Below are positions 1 to 6,090 of a DNA stretch of 64,000 nt, piece after piece. This DNA comes from Pseudomonas sp. S37 (GTDB lineage: Bacteria > Pseudomonadota > Gammaproteobacteria > Pseudomonadales > Pseudomonadaceae). Under the pieces are notes generated by a model that did not search any database, was not told the origin of the DNA, and saw only the letters and a list, made by a program, of their open reading frames with translations. Made by a program: the position numbers and the translations under genes. Each line of letters begins with the position of its first letter. Position 1 is the stretch's first letter. The stretch spans positions 1 to 64,000 of the forward strand of contig NZ_JACVZC010000012.1 in the NCBI RefSeq assembly GCF_016658545.1, written 5' to 3'.

Positions 1-50
1 GCCAGTGGGGGGGGGGGCCCGGCCCCCCCCCCCCCCCCCCCCCCCCCCCC
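1..50. other. G/C homopolymer tract, probable assembly artefact
   Basis: The window opens with a run of about 11 G followed shortly by about 30 C, broken only by a few GG. No such tract occurs elsewhere here. It directly abuts GCTCCCACA, the tail of the local REP repeat, so it probably replaces a REP that was badly read at a contig end. I see no gene in it. Confidence 0.6.
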
Positions 51-101
51 GCTCCCACATCGATTGCATTGACCTCGAGCCATGTGCAATCGATGTGGAG
101 C
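51..101. repeat. Long intergenic hairpin, REP-related
   Basis: CCACATCGATTGCA at 56-69 and its perfect complement TGCAATCGATGTGG at 85-98 form a 14-bp stem with a 15-nt loop; the flanking GCTCC/GGAGC extends it with one bulge. It is followed by GCGATGGGCTGCGCAGCAGCCCC-like sequence (112-136), common in Pseudomonas intergenic repeats. It lies downstream of the leftward genes and could act as an mRNA end. The rest of 1-200 shows no gene. Confidence 0.5.
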
Positions 102-200
102 CTTGCTTGCCAGCGATGGGCTGCGCAGCAGCCCCAGATTGCTTAACGGATCGGCATTATATTGCCGGGCGGCTTTGATGTAGAAGGCGGTAATGCACCT

Positions 201-383
201 CTACGTCATCTGGATTGCCTTTATGGCCTCTTTAAAAGCTTGCTGCAAAATCTGCGCATCGTTGGTCATCATGGCTTCTTTCAAGAACGCCTTGATCGTT
301 TCGCGGCTTTTGAGAAACCGGGAGGCCTCGAAGCGCTTGGTGTTGCTCAAATCCAAGTCGAATATTGGCATATCGCCGCTCAT
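201..383 (-). CDS. Small protein resembling the N-terminus of a HigA-like addiction-module antidote
   Basis: A 60-residue protein with the stretch ASRFLKSRETIKAFLKEA, then QILQQAFKEAIKAIQM. This resembles the N-terminal region of the probable addiction-module antidote family (FDAAKYLDSPE...YLxEA...ALGDIARAxGM), but the protein stops where the helix-turn-helix should begin. Its ATG overlaps the stop of the upstream DUF3077 gene as ATGA, so the two are probably translationally coupled. No partner toxin is present, so it is either a decayed antitoxin or a small DUF3077 partner. The family resemblance is my inference; the overlap is visible. Confidence 0.5.
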   Translation of the reverse strand: MSGDMPIFDLDLSNTKRFEASRFLKSRETIKAFLKEAMMTNDAQILQQAFKEAIKAIQMT

Positions 384-652
384 TTTTTCATCATCCCCAA
401 CTCAGCATCATCCAGTAGCGCCTTGGCCATCGCACTGAGGTAATGCGAGGCCCAGATCAGTTTCTGGTCGCCTTCCATCAGGCCGGTGATGATCAGGTCG
501 CGCACGTAGCCCATCAGTTCCGATGCCTGTTCGCGGGCGTCCTGGCAGGGGATGCCGGGTTCGATGCGGAACAGCGGGTGGGTGTTGTTTTCGCCTTGGT
601 AGAAGCAGGTCTTGCCGACGGTTGTGGGTTCTTTGGTGTTGTCGGTTGGCAT
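380..652 (-). CDS. DUF3077-type small protein
   Basis: A 90-residue acidic protein of the Pseudomonas DUF3077 type: a short variable N-terminus, then FRIEPGIPCQDAREQASELM, LITGLMEGDQKLIWASHYLSAMAKALLDDAELGM. No function is established for this family. I chose the ATG at 652 because AGGGAGA lies 7 nt upstream; a longer frame reaching 769 runs into the REP pair at 685-787. The stop overlaps the start of the downstream 60-aa gene (ATGA). No signal peptide or membrane segment is visible, so it is probably cytoplasmic. Confidence 0.7.
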   Translation of the reverse strand: MPTDNTKEPTTVGKTCFYQGENNTHPLFRIEPGIPCQDAREQASELMGYVRDLIITGLMEGDQKLIWASHYLSAMAKALLDDAELGMMKK

Positions 653-684
653 TGTTTTTATCTCCCTGGAATATTGGTTGTCTG

Positions 685-787
685 GGCTGGCCCTTTCGCG
701 GGTAAACCCGCTCCCACAGGTGCGGTGCTGTACCCGGGATGGTTGATAAACCTGTGGGAGCGGGTTCACCCGCGAAGAGGCCGGGCC
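685..787. repeat. Inverted pair of P. putida REP elements
   Basis: Two copies of the REP core (TTCGCGGGTAAACCCGCTCC and its reverse form) face each other at 685-720 and 751-787, between two leftward small genes. Confidence 0.85.
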
Positions 788-789
788 TG

Positions 790-1053
790 CTAATGCAAGG
801 TGTACGGCTCAGCCGGTAAATGCGGCCGCATCTGCAATTGCGTCAATGCCGATTCGACCAGGCCCTGTACCGCCTCCATTTCATGGATCACCGCCTGCAT
901 CACGATCGAGCTCTGGGCAGTGGGCTTGAGTTGTACGGATAGGCGGGCCACGGACAGAGCGCAGAGTACGTACTCTGAGGACTGGACGAGGGTGTCTAGC
1001 AACACCTGGGTGGAATCGAGGGAGTAGGGTGGATCGGGGACTATCTTGCGCAT
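790..1053 (-). CDS. Small Pseudomonas-specific protein (DUF3077/DUF6124-like)
   Basis: An 87-residue protein beginning MRKIVPDPP, a start that recalls the Pseudomonas DUF6124 family (KxTPNPP), followed by a helical region with ALSVARLSVQLKP and MQAVIHEMEAVQGLVESAL. The start is supported by AAGGAG 7 nt upstream. Function is unknown; such proteins often lie next to DUF3077 genes in Pseudomonas, as here. It is separated from the DUF3077 gene by a REP pair, so it may be transcribed independently. Confidence in the reading frame is good; the family name is tentative. Confidence 0.6.
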   Translation of the reverse strand: MRKIVPDPPYSLDSTQVLLDTLVQSSEYVLCALSVARLSVQLKPTAQSSIVMQAVIHEMEAVQGLVESALTQLQMRPHLPAEPYTLH

Positions 1054-1468
1054 GTAAGCTCCTTGGGTAAGTGGAGCCGCCTGGCAACGCTGTCAAACGA
1101 ATGGAGGCAGCCATACATGGGTTGACAGACCGGTACCCAAGGACCCGGCGCACACGAGTGTGCCCCATGCACAGCTGCCATAAAGCGCTGCAACGGATAC
1201 TTGAGTAATCGGCCTGTCAAAGCCGGTCGTTGATTTTGCAACGACAAGCCGAGACTAGGGCGCGACATAATCCGTCGCAAGCGTTTGAGCGGTTTGGCAG
1301 TATGTTTGGGAAATGGCCTACAAGGAAGGGGATGTTTCTGAGTTTTTGCTGTAGGAAGGGCAGACTCGGCGGGCGCAAAATACTGAAGGCTAGCGAAATC
1401 TACTGATAGATAGCGAAAATCGCTAGACTTAGCTATCTATTGCTATAACAGTTGCCTGGAGGTAGCCC
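1054..1468. other. 415-bp intergenic region with no gene
   Basis: It separates the leftward small gene from the rightward ATPase and should hold both promoters. From 1054 to 1380 I see no coding frame or REP. The last 90 bases hold the nested palindromes at 1391-1440, listed separately. Confidence 0.6.
1391..1440. promoter_or_regulatory. Nested palindromes, candidate operator of the ATPase gene
   Basis: TAGCGA (1391-1396) is repeated at 1411-1416 and pairs with TCGCTA (1420-1425), giving the perfect palindrome TAGCGAAAATCGCTA. A second inverted repeat encloses it: ATAGATAGC at 1406-1414 and GCTATCTAT at 1432-1440. The block ends 28 nt before the ATG at 1469, where a repressor would block transcription. 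The likely binder is unknown; the ATPase has a C-terminal winged-helix-like region and could be autoregulatory. Confidence 0.5.
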
Positions 1469-2632
1469 ATGGACCCGTACCGTAACCCTTTCGCCCCCGG
1501 CGCCGGCAGCAGGCCGCCCGAACTGGCAGGGCGCGACACGGTGCTTGAGCACGCCCGTGTCTCGTGTGGTCGGGCAATCAACGGGCGCAGTGCGCGGTCG
1601 ATGATGCTGCTCGGCCTACGCGGCACCGGCAAGACGGTGTTGCTTAACGAAGTAGGAAAAATTGCCGAACAGGCAGGCCTGCTGGTTTCCAAGGTCGAGT
1701 CGCCGGAAGAGGAAAGCCTTGCCCGTCTGCTTTACCCGGAAATGCGCAAGGTCATGCGCTCGCTGTCCACTGTGGAAGCCGCCAAGCAGATTGCGAACCG
1801 GGGCCTCAAAGGCCTGCGCGGGTTTGCCTCCATGTTCAAGATCGATATTGCCGGCGTGGAAGTTGGCGTAGAGCCGGAGCCAGGGCTTGCCGACAGTGGC
1901 AACCTGCAATACGACCTGCCAGATCTGTTCAACGTAATTGGGCGGGCAGCCAAGGCTGCTGGCAAGGGCTGGATTCTGCTGATCGACGAAGTCCAGTACC
2001 TGAGTGAAGCCGACCTCAGGGCGTTGATCGTTGCCATGCACCGCATGTCGCAGGAAGGCCTGCCGATACTGCTGGTGGGTGCCGGTCTGCCCCAGGTCGC
2101 GCGCCTGGCAGGGGAGGCGAAGTCATATGCCGAGCGGCTGTTCCTCTATCCCGAAATCAATGCACTCGATGCCGATGCTGCGGCCCAGGCGGTGCTCAAG
2201 CCGATTCTGGAAGAAGAGGCGTCCATCGCAGAAGCCGCCTTGAATGAGATTGTGGTGCGCACGAAGGGTTATCCGTTCTTTCTGCAGGAGTGGGCTTCCA
2301 CCGCCTGGAACTACGCAGAAGGGCCGGAGATATCGCTGGACGATGTCGTTCAATCGTATTCGGAAACACTGGCCTTGCTGGATGCGGGGTTCTTCAGGGT
2401 GCGCATTGACCAACTGACCCCAAGCGAAGTGCTTTTCGTCCGGGCAATGTCCGGCCTCGGCGATGGGCCTTACGCGGTGGGTGATATCGCCAAGGCGATG
2501 GGGCGCACCCAGTCGTCATTGGGGCCTATCAGGGCCAAGGTCATTGCCAAGGGTATGGCCTACAGCACCGATCATGGTGTGCTGGATTTCACTGTGCCGC
2601 TTTTTGCAGAGTTCATGCGCCGCCAGGGTTGA
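1469..2632 (+). CDS. Orphan AAA/STAND-type ATPase with C-terminal winged-helix-like region
   Basis: A 387-residue P-loop ATPase. Walker A is GLRGTGKT (residues 49-56) and Walker B is ILLIDEVQYL (D173, E174); VGAGLPQVARL (about 210) fits a sensor region. The architecture resembles the Orc1/Cdc6-like AAA_16 or archaeal-type STAND ATPases: NTPase, helical lid, then a C-terminal region (about 305-387, ending in TVPLFAEFMRRQ) that looks like a winged helix. GGAGG lies just before the ATG. It stands alone, with small ORFans on one side and a convergent LysE gene on the other, so its process is unknown. It could be a stress or phage-related regulator, but nothing in the sequence decides this. Confidence 0.8.
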   Translation: MDPYRNPFAPGAGSRPPELAGRDTVLEHARVSCGRAINGRSARSMMLLGLRGTGKTVLLNEVGKIAEQAGLLVSKVESPEEESLARLLYPEMRKVMRSLSTVEAAKQIANRGLKGLRGFASMFKIDIAGVEVGVEPEPGLADSGNLQYDLPDLFNVIGRAAKAAGKGWILLIDEVQYLSEADLRALIVAMHRMSQEGLPILLVGAGLPQVARLAGEAKSYAERLFLYPEINALDADAAAQAVLKPILEEEASIAEAALNEIVVRTKGYPFFLQEWASTAWNYAEGPEISLDDVVQSYSETLALLDAGFFRVRIDQLTPSEVLFVRAMSGLGDGPYAVGDIAKAMGRTQSSLGPIRAKVIAKGMAYSTDHGVLDFTVPLFAEFMRRQG

Positions 2633-2664
2633 GCCCTGGGGCGCAACGCGCGCCCCCGGCGCCC

Positions 2665-3282
2665 TCAGCGCATCGCCGCCAGCTTGATGCCAAACCCCAC
2701 CAGGCAAACCCCCGCTAACCGCTCGAACACATTGGTAATGCGCGGGTTGGCGCGCATGCGTTCGGCCAGTTGGTGGGTGAGCACCACGGCAATCAGCCCG
2801 TACAGGAAGGTCACCACCGCAACCGTCGCCGCCAGGAAGCCGAAGGTCACCAGCCCCTGGTGCCTCACCGGGTCGACGAACAGCGGGAAGAATGCCATGT
2901 AGAACATGATCGCCTTGGGGTTGAGCAGGGTGATCAGCATGGTCTGGCGCAGGTACTGGCCGTTGTCCATACGGCTGGTGCGTGGTGCGCCGCCGGGTTT
3001 GCTCAGCACCATGCGCAGGCCCAGGTAGGCCAGGTACGCCGCACCGGCCCATTGCACCACGTGGAAGGCCGCCGGGTAGGCGGCCAGCAGGGTGGCCACG
3101 CCAGCCACTGCCAGCCACAGCAGCACCTGGTCACCGAGGATGACGCCACAGGTGGCGGCCATGCCGGCCTTGATGCCGCCCTTGCCGGTGGCGGTGATCA
3201 GGGCGAAGTTGCCCGGGCCCGGGATGGCCAGGACGATGATGAAGGCGATGACGAACGCGCCGTAGTCGGTGACGCCGAGCAT
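2665..3282 (-). CDS. LysE/RhtB family amino acid exporter
   Basis: A 205-residue inner-membrane protein with about six hydrophobic segments. It shows the family signatures near the N-terminus (IPGPGNFALITATGKGG) and LLNPKAIMFYMAFFPLFV. Members of this family export amino acids or homoserine lactones; the substrate cannot be read from the sequence. The ATG at 3282 has AGGAG about 7 nt upstream, so the longer reading to 3345 is not needed. It is convergent with the ATPase gene, 32 bp away. Confidence 0.88.
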   Translation of the reverse strand: MLGVTDYGAFVIAFIIVLAIPGPGNFALITATGKGGIKAGMAATCGVILGDQVLLWLAVAGVATLLAAYPAAFHVVQWAGAAYLAYLGLRMVLSKPGGAPRTSRMDNGQYLRQTMLITLLNPKAIMFYMAFFPLFVDPVRHQGLVTFGFLAATVAVVTFLYGLIAVVLTHQLAERMRANPRITNVFERLAGVCLVGFGIKLAAMR

Positions 3283-3539
3283 GGGGAACTCCTGTTGGGC
3301 AGTGCGAAGGCAGCGTTCAAGACTATCGTCGTCACCGGCCTGCAATTCAACCGAGTATCGTGAAATTGCAAGTAACCACCGAATTTTCCGAAATGGCCGC
3401 TATTTATTGCGCAGCAACTTGTTGTTGCACGCCTGCAACGAACTTGTGCTACTCGCGACTTGGATCCAATGCTCAGGTTCTGTATCATCCCGCCGCCATC
3501 AGACGATGGCCGAAGATGATTCATTTAAAGGACTGAGTA

Positions 3540-3731
3540 ATGAAAAAGCTGTTCAAGGCCACTGTTGCCGTTGCTGTCGTATCGGGTGTTGCCCTGCTGT
3601 CGGGTTGCACTGGCCAGGTCTACAACCAACCGAAAAACTGCACCTACGACTACCTGTTCCACCCTTCGGTTTCCATCTCCAAGATCATCGGTGGCTGCGG
3701 CCCGATCGATAAACTGCCTCAGCAGCAGTAA
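3540..3731 (+). CDS. YhfL-type small lipoprotein
   Basis: A 63-residue lipoprotein precursor. The N-terminus is a lysine pair, a hydrophobic stretch and the lipobox LLSGC, so Cys22 is the lipidated residue after cleavage by signal peptidase II. The mature part is about 42 residues (TYDYLFHPSVSISKIIGGCGPID) and resembles the YhfL/DUF4223 family of small lipoproteins of unknown function. It is a monocistronic gene with a strong terminator 45 bp downstream. The residue after Cys is Thr, not Asp, which favours outer-membrane sorting. Confidence 0.82.
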   Translation: MKKLFKATVAVAVVSGVALLSGCTGQVYNQPKNCTYDYLFHPSVSISKIIGGCGPIDKLPQQQ

Positions 3732-3775
3732 TCTTGGCGGTACCCTGATCGCGACGCTTGCGGCGTGATCCAAGG

Positions 3776-3810
3776 CCCCCGGTCATGAACATGGCCGGGG
3801 GTTTTTGTTT
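3776..3810 (+). terminator. Rho-independent terminator
   Basis: A GC-rich stem (CCCCCGGTCAT paired with ATGGCCGGGGG, one imperfection) followed by TTTTTGTTT. It serves the lipoprotein gene. A second hairpin, GATCGCGACGC with GGCGTGATC, precedes it at 3747-3770. Confidence 0.8.
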
Positions 3811-3819
3811 GTGGGCGTT

Positions 3820-4689
3820 TCAGCGGAAGGTCTTGCCTTGGGTATAAAAGGGGATCGCTTTCAGCCCTTCGACAGCCTTCAGGGTCTCGATCGAGCGTTC
3901 GCGCAGGGTGGAGAACGCCAGGTAGGTGCGCACGCTCAGTTCGGGGGCGCCGGCCACCGTGTGCAGGCGCCCGTCTGCCAGCAGGTCCTTGACCATGAAC
4001 TGCGAGAAATACGCCGAGCCGCCGTGCTTGAGGATGTACTCCAGGGCGATGGTTTCCTGGGTGATCGACAGCCGATGGCGCCGTGCGCCGGGGAAGGCCT
4101 TGTTGTGCTGTTCGCTGAACGAGCGCCCCCAGCTGATGTACACGTAGCCTTCGCCATGGCCGGCGAACTGCGTGTCGGCCTGGGTCGAGACCAGTTGCAG
4201 CGGCTCTTCGAGGAACGGTTCCAGTACCACGTCTGGCCAGTGGTGCGGTTCATAAAGGATAGCCACGTCCAGCAAGCCTTCGCGTAGCTCGTTCATCAAC
4301 AGGACCGAGTAGTCCGACTGCACCTGGGTGGCGACCCGCGGCTGGTGCTGTTCCATCCAGGCGATCCAGTCGGCGGTGATGTTGCCCCAGTGGTTCATCG
4401 GCAGGCCGAGGCTGACCGTGGTGCGTACATCGGTAGGCAGGGCCACGTCGTGCTGGGCGCGTTCCCAGGTGCTGATCACCGACACCGCATGGCGATAGAA
4501 CAGATTGCCGCCGGAGGTAAGCGTCACGCCGTGGCGGCTGCGGTTGAACAGCGGGCGGTTGAGGCGGTCTTCCAGGGCCTTGATGCGCGCGCTGACCGAC
4601 GACTGGGTGATGTGCAGGCGTTCGGCGGCCTTGTGGAAGCTGCCGCTGGCGGCCACTTCGATGAAGGCCCGCAGGTGCTCGATGTTCAT
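3820..4689 (-). CDS. LysR-type transcriptional regulator
   Basis: A 289-residue LysR regulator. The N-terminal winged helix is clear (LRAFIEVAASGSFHKAAERLHITQSSVSARIKALEDRL, residues 5-43), followed by the usual effector-binding domain (about 92-289). It lies 60 bp downstream of the proline-racemase-family gene on the same strand and is probably co-transcribed with it, so it is the natural candidate regulator of that enzyme. The effector is unknown; a hydroxyproline isomer is my inference from context. Confidence 0.85.
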   Translation of the reverse strand: MNIEHLRAFIEVAASGSFHKAAERLHITQSSVSARIKALEDRLNRPLFNRSRHGVTLTSGGNLFYRHAVSVISTWERAQHDVALPTDVRTTVSLGLPMNHWGNITADWIAWMEQHQPRVATQVQSDYSVLLMNELREGLLDVAILYEPHHWPDVVLEPFLEEPLQLVSTQADTQFAGHGEGYVYISWGRSFSEQHNKAFPGARRHRLSITQETIALEYILKHGGSAYFSQFMVKDLLADGRLHTVAGAPELSVRTYLAFSTLRERSIETLKAVEGLKAIPFYTQGKTFR

Positions 4690-4749
4690 GAAATGCGACC
4701 GTCGTCAAAAGGCGAGCCGGATGGCCCGACTCGCCGATAGTAACGGCAC

Positions 4750-5802
4750 TCAGGCCCAGATGTCGCCGATGGTGAAGCCTTCCGGGAACGGGTCATCGTG
4801 GTCGAGCACGAAGGTGTTCAGGCCGTAGATCCAGCTTTTACCGGTGATGGTAGGTACTACCGCCTTTTTTCCGCCGATGCGGGTTTCATCGACCAGGCGG
4901 CCGGTGTAGATGTTGCCGAGCAGGCCCTGGTGACGGAAATCCTGGTGCAGCGGCAGCTCGCCCTTGGCGTGCAGGGTGGCCATTTTCGCCGACGTGCCGG
5001 TGCCGCACGGGCAGCGGTCGAGGGCGCCGGTCCAGGTGGCTGGGTCGTCCCACGAGAACGCACCAGAGGCCATGGTCACGGCGTTTTTCCAGTCGGCGTT
5101 CGGGTCTTCGCTGGGGCCGGACAGCTGCGAAATGGTGATGCCGATCCCCGGGTAATCGGGGTGCGCCACCGGCAACTGTTCGATAGCGGCCTGGCGGATC
5201 ATCGACGATACCCGGGCGATTTCCGCGCCATGCTGGGGGATCAACTGCAGGCCTTTGAACTGGCGCACGTCGGCGATCACGTAGAACATGCCGCCCCAGC
5301 CTACGTCGACGCGAACCTTGCCCAGGTGCGGCACATCGATTTCGGCATCGATATGTGCGGCGAAGGCCGGCACGTTCTGGAAGGTGACGGCCTTGACCTT
5401 GCCGTTCGCGCATTGCGCCTTGATCCGAATGAGGCCGGCCGGGGCCTCCAGCACCAGCTCGGTGAGTGGCTCGCGCATCGGCAGCATGCCCATTTCCAGC
5501 AGTACCGTGACCACCGAAATGGTGTTGCCGCCGGACATGACCGGGTATTCGATCTGCTCCATGATGATGTAGCCGGCGTCGGCTTCGGGGTGGCTGGGCG
5601 GGACGATGATGTTGCAGCAGTGCGCCGGGTAGCCGCGCGGTTCACGCAGCATCAGTTTGCGCAGTTGGTCGTCGTTGGCTTCCAGCCATTTCATCTTGGC
5701 GTGCACGCTGTCGCCGGGAATGTGCGGCACGCCGCCGGTGATGACGCGCATAGGGGTGCCGGCGTGGGTATCGACGGCGTGGATGGTGCGTTTGAATGCC
5801 AT
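4750..5802 (-). CDS. Proline racemase superfamily enzyme with Ser90/Cys266 pair (hydroxyproline dehydratase or epimerase)
   Basis: A 350-residue member of the proline racemase superfamily. These enzymes use two facing residues at the C-alpha of the imino acid. The first site reads VMSGGNTI, so Ser90 stands where racemases and 4-hydroxyproline epimerases have Cys (MCGHG); the second site, [10 protein letters not shown], keeps Cys266. Cys/Cys pairs go with racemases and 4-epimerases and Cys/Thr pairs with trans-3-hydroxyproline dehydratases; Ser/Cys members are a separate group for which epimerase and weak dehydratase activities have been described. Action on a hydroxyproline is likely, the exact reaction open. 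The ATG at 5802 opens the conserved core (HAVDTHAGTPMRV); the longer frame to 5964 runs into REP sequence. A LysR gene follows. Confidence 0.8.
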   Translation of the reverse strand: MAFKRTIHAVDTHAGTPMRVITGGVPHIPGDSVHAKMKWLEANDDQLRKLMLREPRGYPAHCCNIIVPPSHPEADAGYIIMEQIEYPVMSGGNTISVVTVLLEMGMLPMREPLTELVLEAPAGLIRIKAQCANGKVKAVTFQNVPAFAAHIDAEIDVPHLGKVRVDVGWGGMFYVIADVRQFKGLQLIPQHGAEIARVSSMIRQAAIEQLPVAHPDYPGIGITISQLSGPSEDPNADWKNAVTMASGAFSWDDPATWTGALDRCPCGTGTSAKMATLHAKGELPLHQDFRHQGLLGNIYTGRLVDETRIGGKKAVVPTITGKSWIYGLNTFVLDHDDPFPEGFTIGDIWA

Positions 5803-5933
5803 GTGGCGCGGCCCTTTTATTGTGCTGTGGAGGCGGGGTCTGGGGCGCAGGATAAAGCGGCGGGGCGGGGCTGTAAGGCGAATAATTCCGATCGGGTGAT
5901 CGGTTTTTTGAATGGGGGTTGTGGTGGCCTGTG

Positions 5934-6082
5934 CTGGCCTCTTAGCGGGTGAACCCCCTCCCACAGAGGGCGCAACTCGCCCAAATTATGGGCGGGTGAA
6001 CCCGCTCCCACAGAAATATCACAGGTTTGGAATGCAGTGAATTTTCTGTAGGAGCGGGTTTACCCGCGAAGAGGCCGCTACA
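5934..6082. repeat. Three REP elements
   Basis: REP units at 5934-5966 and 5986-6013 in one orientation and at 6046-6082 in the other, between two leftward genes. The first has a CTCTTAGCGGGTGAACCCCC variant. Confidence 0.8.
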
Positions 6083-6090
6083 GGAGTACG

